DNA from: Caballeronia sp. NK8
Lineage (GTDB): Bacteria > Pseudomonadota > Gammaproteobacteria > Burkholderiales > Burkholderiaceae
DNA: 64,000 nt
Assembly: GCF_018408855.1 (NCBI RefSeq)
Contig: NZ_AP024324.1
Location: forward strand, 558,001 to 622,000
Direction of reading: 5' to 3'
Shown here: one piece after another, positions 1 to 9,076 of the stretch
Layout of the letters: each line of letters begins with the position of its first letter
Position numbering within the stretch: position 1 is the first letter of the stretch
The notes under the pieces: generated by a model
What the model was told of the DNA's origin: nothing
What the model saw: only the letters and a program-made list of their open reading frames with translations
Databases searched by the model: none
Program-made: the position numbers and the translations under genes

Positions 1-1359
1 ATGACTCAAAAGATTACTGTCGACATCGCCCAGGTCGTCGAGACGCAGGAGCGGAGCTGGTTCACCGTGACCCTCTTCGTTCTGTGCGCCCTCGTCATGC
101 TGGCGGACGGCTTCGACAATCAGGCCCTGAACTACGCCGCGCCCGGCATCATCAAGGAGTGGGGCATCAACCGTGCCCTGATGACGCCGGTGTTCAACGT
201 CAGCATCGTCGGCTGGATGGCGGGGTCGGTCGTCTTCGCGATGCTGGCGGACCGCATCGGCCGGCGACGCGCGATCCTGCTGGCGACCGTGGTGTTCGGC
301 GGCTTTACCTTCGCCGTGCCCTTCGCGCACGATCTGGTCACACTGTCGATCATGCGTTTCTGCGCCGCGCTCGGCATCGGCGGCGGCATGCCGATGGCGG
401 TCTCGCTGATCACGGACTATGCCCGCTCGGCCAATCGGGGTCTGGTCATCACCCTCCTCTATCTCGGCTATACGGCCGGCTCGTCCGGCGGCGGCCTGCT
501 TGCGGCGGAGATTATTCCCGCCTATGGCTGGCGCTCGGTCTTCTATCTGGGTGGCGCTGGCGCGGTGGTGGTGGGCATCATTCTTCTGATCGGACTGCCT
601 GAATCGATTCGCTATCTGGCCCTGCGCAATCCCGGCAGCGAGCGCATCCTGGCTTATGCCCGCAAGCTCAAGCCCAGCGCGCGGTTTGCCGATGACACGC
701 GTTTCACCATTCAGGAACAGGTACGCACGGGCGTGCCGGTGAGGCACCTCTTCACCGAAGGCCGCTCGGCGATGACCGCCTTCCTGTGGCTGGCGCTCGG
801 CTTTTCGTTCGTCACGCACTTCTTTCTGTCGCAGTGGATGACGACACTGCTCACCGACGAAATCGGCTTTGCCAATGCGGCCCGCAGTCAGGCTCTGTTC
901 CAGCTCGGCGCCGGCTTCAGTTGCTTCTTCGGCTGGATGATCGACAAGAAGGGCATCTCGGTGATGACACTGACGATGATTCTCGGCGCCATTCCGGTGG
1001 CGGCGCTTGGCGTGGCCGTCGGTACGGGCGCCGGTCCCACCATGGCGATGGCGCTCGCCTCGGGTCTGCTGGTGCTGGGCGGCAATATCGGTCTCAATGC
1101 CATTTCGAGCATGATCTATCCGACCTTCATTCGCTCGACCGCGACCGGCGCTTCGTTCGCGGTGGCGCGCATCGGCGCGATCGTCGGGCCGCTGCTTGCC
1201 GGTGTGCTGATCGCTGTCGGAACGCCCATCGGAACGATCTTCTTCCTCGGTTCGTTGCCGTTGCTGGCGGCTGGGGTTGCCTGCTTCATGCTCAGTAGAG
1301 CGATCACGCCCGAAGTGGCGCGGGAGATGTCCTCGCGGTCGGCGCTGTCGCGGCATTAG
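1..1359 (+). CDS. AAHS-family MFS transporter (aromatic acid:H+ symporter type)
   Basis: A 452-residue inner-membrane carrier of the major facilitator superfamily, about 12 membrane helices. The first helix carries the DGFDNQALNYAAP stretch (around residues 36-48), typical of the aromatic acid:H+ symporter group, and the loop after helix 2 reads LADRIGRRRAIL, the conserved MFS loop 2-3 motif. Length matches the family (about 440-460). The likely substrate is an aromatic or other organic acid; the sequence does not say which. The window opens exactly on its ATG, so an upstream start cannot be excluded and its operon partners, if any, lie outside. It converges with the LysR gene that follows, separated by a nested inverted repeat. 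Confidence 0.85.
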   Translation: MTQKITVDIAQVVETQERSWFTVTLFVLCALVMLADGFDNQALNYAAPGIIKEWGINRALMTPVFNVSIVGWMAGSVVFAMLADRIGRRRAILLATVVFGGFTFAVPFAHDLVTLSIMRFCAALGIGGGMPMAVSLITDYARSANRGLVITLLYLGYTAGSSGGGLLAAEIIPAYGWRSVFYLGGAGAVVVGIILLIGLPESIRYLALRNPGSERILAYARKLKPSARFADDTRFTIQEQVRTGVPVRHLFTEGRSAMTAFLWLALGFSFVTHFFLSQWMTTLLTDEIGFANAARSQALFQLGAGFSCFFGWMIDKKGISVMTLTMILGAIPVAALGVAVGTGAGPTMAMALASGLLVLGGNIGLNAISSMIYPTFIRSTATGASFAVARIGAIVGPLLAGVLIAVGTPIGTIFFLGSLPLLAAGVACFMLSRAITPEVAREMSSRSALSRH

Positions 1360-1380
1360 AGTGAGTGTCGGGGCATCGCC

Positions 1381-1449
1381 GGATCCCGTATTCGCGTCGG
1401 TCTATTGGCGTTGCCCCTGTGCTAATAGACCGACACGATCACGGGATCC
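1381..1449. terminator. Nested inverted repeat in convergent intergenic space
   Basis: Between the convergent MFS and LysR genes lie two concentric inverted repeats. The inner one is GTCGGTCTATT (1396-1406) and AATAGACCGAC (1424-1434), an 11-bp perfect stem with a 17-nt loop. The outer one is GGATCCCGT (1381-1389) and ACGGGATCC (1441-1449), 9 bp. There is no T-run, so a Rho-independent terminator in the strict sense is not shown; a bidirectional transcript-end hairpin is the simplest reading. Confidence 0.45.
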
Positions 1450-1469
1450 CGTGACGACCCTGCCGCGTC

Positions 1470-2390
1470 CTAAGCGCGCTCCACCCGCAACGCCTCATGA
1501 CATGCCTGCAGATCCGCCATAAACACCTTCAGTATCGAAGCCATCGAAGCCCCGCGCCGCGTGATTGCACAGAACGGCCAGTTCCCGCCGAATCGTCCGG
1601 CGCAGACCCTGCGCATGTCGCCGCTCTCGACCCAGCCGGCGGCATAGTGATTGGGCAGAAACCCCACATACGCTCCCGAAAGAATGAGAATCGCCTGAGC
1701 CTCGACGTTATCGACTGTAGCCGCCGCCTTGCTTGCGCTCAGCATCCGCAGATCGTGCTGCTGAAAGTAACCTCGCGCGACGATCCGGCTTTCGGCGATC
1801 ATCTCGCTGGACACCTCAGCATCGAACGCGCTCGCGTAAAGCGGATTGCCCCTGCCGCAATAAAGGCCGTCCGCTTCGACATATAGCTCGTCGTAACTCA
1901 GCCCCGGCACGTGAATCGGAAAGTGGCCGATCGCCACATGCAGCCGCCCGTCGAGCACGCGTTCCTCAAGTTCGGCCGGTGAGCCTACGTAGATATCGAC
2001 GTGCACATCGTGTCCACGCGATACGAACTTCTGCAACGCATGCGGCAGCGGCGAGGTTTTGTCGGAAACCGTATTGTCGATGGTTCCGAGGTAGAGCCTG
2101 CCCGAGATGTGCTTCTTCAGCGCATCGGTATCCATACAAAATGCTTCCACCGCGATCTGCAGCCGTTGCGCCGCCTCAAAGGTCGCGATGCCATGCTCGG
2201 TCAGCCGGAAGCCGCCCCGCCCCCGTTCGCAGAGCTTGAGCCCGAGACGGGTCTCGAGCGTCGTCATCTGTTCGCTGATCGTCGACTGGCTCACGTTCAG
2301 GCTCGCCTGCGCGGCCGAAAAGCCGCCGCATCGCACCACGGCCATGAAGACGCGCAGCAGCTTGAGATCAACGTCCTGCAATTGGGTCAT
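1470..2390 (-). CDS. LysR-family transcriptional regulator
   Basis: A 306-residue LysR regulator. The N-terminal winged helix-turn-helix (about residues 5-64, with FSAAQASLNVSQSTISEQM as recognition part) is followed by a periplasmic-binding-protein-like effector domain. I start at the ATG at 2390 (MTQLQDVDLKLL), because this matches the family N-terminus; an in-frame ATG 26 codons upstream would add an atypical arginine-rich tail. The gene is divergent from the ureohydrolase operon at 2544 with repeated motifs between them, so it is the probable activator of that operon. The effector is unknown. Confidence 0.88.
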   Translation of the reverse strand: MTQLQDVDLKLLRVFMAVVRCGGFSAAQASLNVSQSTISEQMTTLETRLGLKLCERGRGGFRLTEHGIATFEAAQRLQIAVEAFCMDTDALKKHISGRLYLGTIDNTVSDKTSPLPHALQKFVSRGHDVHVDIYVGSPAELEERVLDGRLHVAIGHFPIHVPGLSYDELYVEADGLYCGRGNPLYASAFDAEVSSEMIAESRIVARGYFQQHDLRMLSASKAAATVDNVEAQAILILSGAYVGFLPNHYAAGWVESGDMRRVCAGRFGGNWPFCAITRRGASMASILKVFMADLQACHEALRVERA

Positions 2391-2418
2391 CGGGTGCCGC
2401 CTCCCCTCGTCGTTGCTT

Positions 2419-2444
2419 CGGATTATCCGATGTGAACATCCGAT
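2419..2444. promoter_or_regulatory. Candidate LysR operator between regulator and ureohydrolase operon
   Basis: Overlapping symmetric elements lie in the divergent gap. CGGAT-T-ATCCG (2419-2429) is followed directly by the perfect dyad GATGT-GA-ACATC (2429-2440), and ATCCGAT occurs as a direct repeat at 2425-2431 and 2438-2444. Position and symmetry suit a LysR-type binding site; no experiment supports it. Confidence 0.4.
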
Positions 2445-2495
2445 ACTCGTGATTTTTACGCCCGTCATTCCTGTTCATAGTTTCTCAAAACAACG

Positions 2496-2513
2496 CGCAG
2501 GCTCAAACCTGCG
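2496..2513 (+). promoter_or_regulatory. Leader hairpin before the ureohydrolase gene
   Basis: CGCAGG (2496-2501), loop CTCAAA, CCTGCG (2508-2513), 30 nt upstream of the ATG at 2544. The ribosome binding site AGGAGA at 2531-2536 is outside the hairpin. Whether it has a role is unknown. Confidence 0.25.
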
Positions 2514-2543
2514 GTCCAACTTGACAGAACAGGAGATGCTGAA

Positions 2544-3518
2544 ATGCAGGGCAACAGCTATGAATCCGGGCGACTCAACCTGCCGTTCGTCGGCCATTGC
2601 ACGTTCGCGAAGTCGCCGGTGTGCCTCGACTGGAACCGGATCGACGCCGATGTGGCGATCCTCGGCGCGCCGAACGACATGGGCACGCAATGGCGCTCCG
2701 GCGCCCGCTTCGGGCCGCGCAGCATCCGTGAAGCGTCGACGCTGTTCTCGTTCGGCCATGCGGGCGCGTACGACCACGAAGACGACGTGCTGTATCTGAG
2801 CCGCGACCAGTTGCGCATGGTCGACGTCGGCGACGCCGATATCGTGCACACCGACATGGCGAGCAGCAACGCGAACATCGAACTCGCGGTGCGCAAGATC
2901 CTCGAATGCGGCGCGATGCCCATCACCCTGGGCGGCGACCATTCGATCCACGCGCCGGTCATCAAGGCGTTCGAGGGCAAAGGACCGATTCACATCATCC
3001 ATTTCGACGCGCATCTGGACTTCGTCGACGAGCGCCACGGCGTGCGCTACGGGCACGGCAATCCGCTGCGCCGTGCATCCGAGATGGCGCATATCGTCGG
3101 CATGACGCAGCTCGGCATTCGCAACGTGTCGTCGTCGAACCGCGAAGACTATGACGCGGCGCGCCGTGCCGGCTCGGAAATCCTGTCGGTGCGCGACGTG
3201 CGCAAGCTCGGCACGGAAGGCGTGCTCGCCCGGGTTCCGGAAGGCGCGGCCTACTATATAACCATCGACATCGACGGCTTCGATCCGTCCATCGCGCCTG
3301 GCACGGGCACGCCGAGCCACGGCGGGTTCCTGTACTACGAGGTGCTCGAGATCATCCAGGCGCTCGCCCGGCGCAGCCGCGGAAACATCGTAGGAATGGA
3401 TCTCGTGGAAGTCGCGCCCGCCTACGACCCCGCCGGCGTCACGCCGATTCTCGCCGCTCAACTGCTGATGAATTCGATCGGCTTCATCTTTCACGAGCGC
3501 AGCAAGGCCAAACGCTGA
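2544..3518 (+). CDS. Agmatinase / guanidinobutyrase-type ureohydrolase
   Basis: A 324-residue manganese ureohydrolase of the arginase superfamily, which cleaves a guanidino group to urea and an amine. All metal-binding motifs are present: GGDHS at residues 130-134, FDAHLD at 154-159 and DIDGFDPS at 242-249, the last followed by the family-typical APGTGTPS. Length suits agmatinase, guanidinobutyrase or guanidinopropionase; sequence alone does not separate these. AGGAGA at 2531-2536 supports the start. It is the first gene of an operon with an aldehyde dehydrogenase, a permease and a GMC oxidoreductase. That context favours a substrate reaching the enzyme after oxidation of an alcohol or aldehyde, such as a guanidino acid, over free agmatine. 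Confidence 0.88.
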   Translation: MQGNSYESGRLNLPFVGHCTFAKSPVCLDWNRIDADVAILGAPNDMGTQWRSGARFGPRSIREASTLFSFGHAGAYDHEDDVLYLSRDQLRMVDVGDADIVHTDMASSNANIELAVRKILECGAMPITLGGDHSIHAPVIKAFEGKGPIHIIHFDAHLDFVDERHGVRYGHGNPLRRASEMAHIVGMTQLGIRNVSSSNREDYDAARRAGSEILSVRDVRKLGTEGVLARVPEGAAYYITIDIDGFDPSIAPGTGTPSHGGFLYYEVLEIIQALARRSRGNIVGMDLVEVAPAYDPAGVTPILAAQLLMNSIGFIFHERSKAKR

Positions 3519-3600
3519 AAGCGCGCCTGCAATTCCACGGTTCACATCGACATTCACGGGGCTCGACATCATGAAGCCCCGGACCAACAGGAGACGAGTT

Positions 3601-5109
3601 TTGGATACCAATGTCAGCGACTATCTGAATCGGTTCGGCGTTCAGAAAGCCACCACGCGCTTTTTGAACAAGCCGCAGAAAATGTTCATTGGCGGCGCGT
3701 GGGTGCCGGGCGGCGCGGGAGAGACGCTCGATGTGATCGAGCCGTCGACCACCGGCGTCATCACGCAGATTCCGCTCGCCACCATCGACGATCTCGACCG
3801 CGCGGTGCGCGCCGCGCGCGCGCAGTTCGATGGCGGTCCGTGGCGCAAGCTCAAGCCGCTCGAACGGGAGCGCCTGCTGCACCGGCTCGCCGATCTGATC
3901 GAAGCCAACGCGGCCGAACTCGCGGAAATCGAATCGATCGACATGGGCAAGTCCGCCGCGCAGGCGCGCGACGTCGACGTGCAGGGCACCATCGATACGT
4001 TCCGCTACTTCGCGGGCTGGGCGTCGAAGCTGCACGGACGCACCGTCGAGCCTTCGCTGCCGGGCGACTACGTCGCCTATACGCGCAAGGAGCCGGTCGG
4101 CGTGGTCGGCATCATCGTGCCGTGGAATTTTCCGCTGCAGACCATGGCGTGGAAGCTCGCGGCCGCGCTCGCCGTGGGTTGCACGGCGGTCATCAAGCCC
4201 GCCGAACTCACCTCGCTCTCGACGCTGCGCTTCGCCGAGCTCGTGCAGGAGGCCGGCATTCCGCCAGGCGTCGTCAATGTCGTGACGGGACGCGGCGGCG
4301 TGATCGGCGCGGCGCTCGCGCGTCATCCCGGCATCGACAAGCTCACCTTCACCGGCTCGACCGACGTCGGCCGCAACGTGGGACAGGCGGCCGTGCACGA
4401 TATCCGTCGCGTGACGCTGGAACTCGGCGGCAAGTCGCCGGTGCTCGTGCTCGACGACGCGGACGTCGACGCCGCCGCGCACGCCGTGGCGAACGGCATG
4501 TTCTTCAACTCCGGCCAGGTCTGCGACGCTGGCACGCGCGTGTATGTCCAGCGCAAGATTCACGAACGCTTTCTCGCTGCGCTCATCGATTACACGCGCA
4601 CCCTGAAGATCGCTGCGGGTCTTGATCCCGATTGCTTCATCGGTCCTTTGGTGTCGGCGCTGCAAAAGGAACGCGTGAGCGCATACATCGACGCGGGTCG
4701 GCGCGAAGGGGCCGAACTCGTCTACGGCGGACGCAGACGGGAAGAAACCGGTTATTTCGTCGAGCCCGCGATCTTCGCCCATTGCCGCAACTCGATGAAG
4801 ATCGTCCGCGAAGAGATCTTCGGCCCCGTTCTCGTGAGCTCGCCTTTCGACGACATCGGCGAAGCCGTGCGGCTCGCGAACGACTCGCCCTATGGTCTCG
4901 CCGCGGCCATCTATTCGAACGACGTGAATCGCATCCACGCGCTGGTGCCGCAACTGCGCGCGGGCAGCGTCTACGTGAACGCGCACAGCACGATCGACCC
5001 GGCGATGCCGTTCGGCGGATTCAAGGAATCGGGCTTCGGCAAGGACCTCGGGATGGAGCAGCTCGACCATCTGACGGAGACCAAGGCCGTCTGGATCACG
5101 CTGCACTGA
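3601..5109 (+). CDS. NAD(P)-dependent aldehyde dehydrogenase
   Basis: A cytosolic aldehyde dehydrogenase of 502 residues that oxidises an aldehyde to the acid. The general base Glu274 lies in ELGGKSP and the nucleophile Cys308 in GQVCDAGTR; both are intact. The Rossmann region has the IVPWNFPL and FTGSTDVG motifs. I choose a TTG start at 3601 because AGGAGA at 3589-3594 is ideally placed for it. An in-frame ATG at 3571 (512 residues) has only a weak upstream purine run. It is the second gene of the ureohydrolase operon and is similar in kind to betaine- or aminobutyraldehyde dehydrogenases. It probably takes the aldehyde made by the GMC oxidoreductase encoded at 6725. Confidence 0.9.
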   Translation: MDTNVSDYLNRFGVQKATTRFLNKPQKMFIGGAWVPGGAGETLDVIEPSTTGVITQIPLATIDDLDRAVRAARAQFDGGPWRKLKPLERERLLHRLADLIEANAAELAEIESIDMGKSAAQARDVDVQGTIDTFRYFAGWASKLHGRTVEPSLPGDYVAYTRKEPVGVVGIIVPWNFPLQTMAWKLAAALAVGCTAVIKPAELTSLSTLRFAELVQEAGIPPGVVNVVTGRGGVIGAALARHPGIDKLTFTGSTDVGRNVGQAAVHDIRRVTLELGGKSPVLVLDDADVDAAAHAVANGMFFNSGQVCDAGTRVYVQRKIHERFLAALIDYTRTLKIAAGLDPDCFIGPLVSALQKERVSAYIDAGRREGAELVYGGRRREETGYFVEPAIFAHCRNSMKIVREEIFGPVLVSSPFDDIGEAVRLANDSPYGLAAAIYSNDVNRIHALVPQLRAGSVYVNAHSTIDPAMPFGGFKESGFGKDLGMEQLDHLTETKAVWITLH

Positions 5110-5179
5110 GCCGCTTTGCCCTCCGCTTTTTCCTCTGCTTTTTCCTCTCATGGCATCAGCTTACTGATCGAGGTATGCG

Positions 5180-6700
5180 ATGGAATCATATGAAAGCGCC
5201 GCGAACGCAAGCGCGGCGGCAAGCGAACACGGAGCAATAGAAGGTCATTCGATCGACTTCATTCCCGAGCACGAGCGAACCGACCGGTTATCGAGGCAAG
5301 GTCCCTTCTGGTTTCTCGGCAACTTCACGTTCTTCACGATGACGATCGGCTTCGTCGGCCCGAGCGTCGGACTGACTTCGTGGTGGACGACGGTCGCCGG
5401 CACGCTCGGCATCATGTTCGGCACGCTGTTCATGGCGTTTCACGGCTCGCAGGGTCCGCATCTCGGCTTGCCGCAAATGATCCAGTCGCGCGCGCAGTTC
5501 GGCTATCGCGGCGTGATTCTGGTGCTGTTCGCGACCCTGTTCGTGTTCGCGGGCTTCAACATCGTCAATCTCGTGTTGATGATGCAGGGCCTGAAAACAC
5601 TGTTCGGATGGGACCCGTTCAGGATCGCGCTCGCGGTCACCGTGCCCGCGTCAATACTCGCCGTGCTCGGCCACGACTGGATGCACCGCAGCTTCAAGTG
5701 GGCGCTTTACCTGTCGCTCCCGCTGTATGGTCTCGTCACGCTGGCGGTGCTGATGCACTGGGTTCACGACATCCCGCTTCCCGCAGCAGCCGCAGGCGCA
5801 ACGCTGCCCGCGCCGCTCGGCTTCAACTGGACGGGATTCATCGCCCAGTTCGCAGCGGCCGCGAGCTACAACATCGCCTACGCGCCCTATGTGTCCGACT
5901 ACTCGCGCTATCTGCCGAAGAACACGCCGGGCGGCAAGCTGATCGCGGCGGTGTTCGTGGGCGCGTCGCTGTCGGGTGCGTGGATGATCGCCGTGGGCGG
6001 CTGGCTCGCCGATCACCTGCATGCGAGCGATGTGCTCGTCGCGCTCAATCAGGTCGGCAGCGATCTCGCGCCGGGACTCGGCAGCGTGGTGGTCGCCGTC
6101 ACGATCATCGCGTTCCTGCCGGTCATCGCGATGAACATCTACAGCGCGAAGCTCACTGCCATCACGGGTGTCGATTCGTTCAGGAAGTTGCGGCCGACGG
6201 CCCGCACGCGCATCGTCGCGGTGCTCTTCGTCGTGTGTCTGCAACTCGGCGTCGCGTTGAGCATCTACACGTCGGGGAAGGGCCTGTCGGTGCTGAACAT
6301 CTATCTCGTCGTGATGCTGTACTTCCTCGTGCCGTGGACGGCGGTCAATCTCACCGACTACTTCTTCGTGCGCAAGGGCCGCTATGCGATCCCGCATTTC
6401 TTCATGCCGCACGGCAGCGTGTATGGCGCATGGGGCGCGCGTGGCCTGATTTCATATGTGATCGGCTTCGCCGCGATGATCCCCTTCTTCTGCATCTTCG
6501 ACGGTCAGGACGAGGTCTACGTCGGTCCGCTCGCACGGGCGATCGGCAGTGTCGATCTCGCGTGGCTGGTCGGCCTGATCGTCTCGGGCGTCGCGTACTT
6601 CCTGCTCGCGCGCTCGCTCGACATGAGACACGAAGAAGTGATCATCCATCACATCGAAAAGACGCAGCCGCAGTACACGACTGGCGACAAGCGCTTCTGA
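5180..6700 (+). CDS. NCS1-family permease (purine-cytosine permease-like)
   Basis: A 506-residue integral membrane protein with about 12 helices. The N-terminal cytoplasmic tail (about 35 residues) leads into FWFLGNFTFFTMTIGFVGPS, and the GLPQMIQSRAQFGYRG stretch near residue 100 is characteristic of the nucleobase:cation symporter-1 family. Family members carry purines, cytosine, allantoin, hydantoins, thiamine or other small nitrogenous compounds. Lying within the ureohydrolase/aldehyde dehydrogenase/GMC operon, it is the likely uptake system for that pathway, and a guanidino, ureido or quaternary-amine substrate would suit. The specific substrate is not readable from sequence. Confidence 0.87.
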   Translation: MESYESAANASAAASEHGAIEGHSIDFIPEHERTDRLSRQGPFWFLGNFTFFTMTIGFVGPSVGLTSWWTTVAGTLGIMFGTLFMAFHGSQGPHLGLPQMIQSRAQFGYRGVILVLFATLFVFAGFNIVNLVLMMQGLKTLFGWDPFRIALAVTVPASILAVLGHDWMHRSFKWALYLSLPLYGLVTLAVLMHWVHDIPLPAAAAGATLPAPLGFNWTGFIAQFAAAASYNIAYAPYVSDYSRYLPKNTPGGKLIAAVFVGASLSGAWMIAVGGWLADHLHASDVLVALNQVGSDLAPGLGSVVVAVTIIAFLPVIAMNIYSAKLTAITGVDSFRKLRPTARTRIVAVLFVVCLQLGVALSIYTSGKGLSVLNIYLVVMLYFLVPWTAVNLTDYFFVRKGRYAIPHFFMPHGSVYGAWGARGLISYVIGFAAMIPFFCIFDGQDEVYVGPLARAIGSVDLAWLVGLIVSGVAYFLLARSLDMRHEEVIIHHIEKTQPQYTTGDKRF

Positions 6701-6724
6701 ACAGCAAAGGATCAGGAAAAAGTC

Positions 6725-8416
6725 ATGTCCACCGATCAATACGATTACATCATCGTCGGCGCGGGTTCGGCCGGATGCGTGCTGGCCAACCGCCTCACCG
6801 AAGACCCTTCCGTGCGCGTGCTGGTGCTGGAATACGGCGGCAGCGACCGCAGCATCATCATCCAGATGCCGAGCGCCTTCTCGATGCCGATGAACACGAA
6901 GAAGTACAACTGGAAATACCAGACCGCGCCGGAACCGCATCTCGACGGACGCCAGTTGCACTGTCCGCGCGGCAAGGTGCTGGGCGGGTCGTCGTCGATC
7001 AACGGCCTCGTCTACATTCGCGGCCATGCATACGACTTCGACGAATGGGAATCGCTCGGCGCGCGCGGCTGGGGCTATGCGAACTGCCTGCCGTATTTCC
7101 GGCGCGCGGAGAGCTACAAGTTCGGCGGCGACGAATATCGCGGCGAAAGCGGACCCTTGTCGACGAACAACGGCAACAACATGCGCAATCCGCTGTACGG
7201 CGCTTGGGTCGAAGCGGGCGCGCAGGCGGGCTACATTAAAACGGACGATTGCAACGGCCACATGCAGGAAGGCTTCGGCGCGATGCACATGACCGTCAAG
7301 GACGGCGTGCGCTGGTCCACTGCCAATGCGTATCTGCGTCCGGCGATGACCCGGCCCAATCTGCATGTCGTGACCAACGCGATGACGCATCGCGTGCTGA
7401 TCGAGGGCAAACGCGCGGTCGGCGTGGTCTACGAACAGGGCGGCACGACGCGTACCGCGCGCTGCCGCGCCGAAGTGCTGATCTCGTCGGGACCGATCGG
7501 CTCGCCTCATCTGCTGCAGCGCTCGGGCATCGGACCGTCGCAGGTGCTGCGTGGCGCGGGCGTCGAAGTCCGGCACGATCTGCCGGGCGTCGGCGAGAGT
7601 CTGCAGGATCACGCGGAAATCTATATCCAGTACGCCTGCAAGCAGCCGGTCACGCTCAACAGCAGAATGGACCCGTTCAGCAAGTTCATGATCGGGCTGC
7701 GCTGGCTGCTCTTCAAGGATGGCCTCGGCGCCAGCAATCATTTCGAAGCAGGTGGCTTCATTCGCTCGGAAGCGGGACTGCGCTGGCCGGATATCCAGTT
7801 CCACTTCCTGCCCGCCGCGATGCGCTATGACGGCGACAAGCCGCTCAAGGGACATGGGTTCATGGTGCTCACCGGACCCAACAAGCCGAAGAGCCGGGGC
7901 TACGTGCGCCTGAACGCGGCCGATCCGTACGTGCATCCCGAGATCCGCTTCAATTACCTCGAACGCGAGGAAGACCGCGAGGGCTTCCGGCGTTGCGTGC
8001 GCCTCACGCGGGAAATCATCGCGCAGCCTGCGATGGATGCGTTTCGCGATGTCGAACTTGCGCCGGGGCCGGACGTCCGCACGGACGCCGAGATCGACGC
8101 CTTCGTCCGGAAGAACCTGGAAAGCACGATGCACCCCTGCGGTTCGTGCCGGATGGGCGAAGACGAGATGGCCGTGGTGGATTCCGAACTGCGCGTGCGT
8201 GGCATGGACGGCCTGCGCGTGATCGACTCGTCCGTGTTTCCGACCGAGCCGAACGGCAATCTGAACGCGCCCACGATCATGCTGGCGGAACGCGCCGCCG
8301 ACCTGGTCAAGGGCATCCCGACGCTCGAACCTTCGCACGCGGAAGTGGGACTCGCGCAAGGCTGGGAAACGCGGCAACGCACGCATCAGCCCAAACGCAA
8401 GTTGCATCACGTGTGA
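6725..8416 (+). CDS. GMC-family oxidoreductase, choline-dehydrogenase-like
   Basis: A 563-residue FAD enzyme closely resembling choline dehydrogenase (BetA) along its whole length. The N-terminal dinucleotide fold reads [20 protein letters not shown] signature 1 is around residues 79-102 ([15 protein letters not shown]), signature 2 is around 256-272 ([17 protein letters not shown]), and the C-terminal active-site region has HPCGSCRMG from His470 and GNLNAPTIM. It converts an alcohol to an aldehyde and passes electrons to a quinone or membrane chain. As last gene of the operon it would supply the aldehyde dehydrogenase. It is probably a BetA paralog with a different alcohol substrate, because a ureohydrolase is not part of betaine synthesis. 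Confidence 0.88.
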   Translation: MSTDQYDYIIVGAGSAGCVLANRLTEDPSVRVLVLEYGGSDRSIIIQMPSAFSMPMNTKKYNWKYQTAPEPHLDGRQLHCPRGKVLGGSSSINGLVYIRGHAYDFDEWESLGARGWGYANCLPYFRRAESYKFGGDEYRGESGPLSTNNGNNMRNPLYGAWVEAGAQAGYIKTDDCNGHMQEGFGAMHMTVKDGVRWSTANAYLRPAMTRPNLHVVTNAMTHRVLIEGKRAVGVVYEQGGTTRTARCRAEVLISSGPIGSPHLLQRSGIGPSQVLRGAGVEVRHDLPGVGESLQDHAEIYIQYACKQPVTLNSRMDPFSKFMIGLRWLLFKDGLGASNHFEAGGFIRSEAGLRWPDIQFHFLPAAMRYDGDKPLKGHGFMVLTGPNKPKSRGYVRLNAADPYVHPEIRFNYLEREEDREGFRRCVRLTREIIAQPAMDAFRDVELAPGPDVRTDAEIDAFVRKNLESTMHPCGSCRMGEDEMAVVDSELRVRGMDGLRVIDSSVFPTEPNGNLNAPTIMLAERAADLVKGIPTLEPSHAEVGLAQGWETRQRTHQPKRKLHHV

Positions 8417-8459
8417 GTATCGGGCGGCGGCCTGTTCGTTTCATCATGAATGCGGGGCT

Positions 8460-8497
8460 TCGGCCTCGATGCTTGCAGGCTCGGGCATCGAGGCCGA
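8460..8497 (+). terminator. Strong hairpin after the GMC gene
   Basis: TCGGCCTCGATGC (8460-8472), a 12-nt loop, GCATCGAGGCCGA (8485-8497): a perfect 13-bp stem 43 nt after the operon stop codon. No T-run follows, so it may act with Rho or as a 3-prime stabilising structure. It fits the end of the ureohydrolase operon. Confidence 0.6.
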
Positions 8498-8635
8498 GTG
8501 AATCGCGTTGCGATCCTCAGACGGGGGCGGGATTGACCGTTAGTTGCGGGTCGTCCTGTTTGCGCATCGGTTGCATAATCTATGGGAGTGCGCATCAAGC
8601 CAGACATCCCTTCATCGGAATCGCCACGTCGCGTC

Positions 8636-9055
8636 ATGGTTCGATCTACGTCTTCCCCCAAACCCGTGCCCATCAAACGCAGTGGCCTCCTGCGCGGCCT
8701 GTTCGCGCTGCGTCACTCGCGCAACGGCATCGTCGCCACCTGGCGCGAGGAAAGCGCGTTTCGCCAGGAGGTCTGTGTCGCGGCCGTGCTGCTGCCGATC
8801 GTGCCCTTCGTGCCGGTGAGCGCCGCCGAGCACGTGCTGCTCGCGGCTTCGGTGTTGCTCGTGCTGCTCGTCGAACTGATCAATTCGAGCATCGAAGCGG
8901 CCATCGACCGCATTTCGCTCGAACGTCACGAACTCTCCGGGCGCGCGAAAGACTGCGGCAGCGCGGCGGTTACGGTGTCCATCGTCATCGGGGCGTTGGC
9001 GTGGAGCGTGATCTGCGGGCCGCTCGCGTGGCGCTGGCTGAGCGCGCATTTCTGA
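8636..9055 (+). CDS. dgkA: Diacylglycerol kinase
   Basis: A small inner-membrane enzyme, 139 residues from the ATG at 8636, that phosphorylates diacylglycerol to phosphatidic acid and recycles lipid from membrane-derived glucan synthesis. The catalytic core ELINSSIEAAIDRISLERH (around residues 82-100) matches the prokaryotic DgkA signature with its glutamates, asparagine and aspartate, and three hydrophobic helices follow the expected order. An in-frame ATG at 8582 would give 157 residues with an 18-residue extension; the shorter form is nearer the usual 120-140. A housekeeping gene with no obvious link to its neighbours. Confidence 0.9.
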   Translation: MVRSTSSPKPVPIKRSGLLRGLFALRHSRNGIVATWREESAFRQEVCVAAVLLPIVPFVPVSAAEHVLLAASVLLVLLVELINSSIEAAIDRISLERHELSGRAKDCGSAAVTVSIVIGALAWSVICGPLAWRWLSAHF

Positions 9056-9076
9056 GGTTGCCGGGGCGAATGAGCG

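Noticed and set aside
3484..5151. Open frame of 555 codons on the minus strand across the aldehyde dehydrogenase
   Set aside because: It is the antisense shadow of a clearly coding gene in high-GC DNA, with Arg/Ala/His-rich composition and no domain. The similar minus-strand frames at 6452-8410, 19211-21385 and 39357-41483 are rejected for the same reason.
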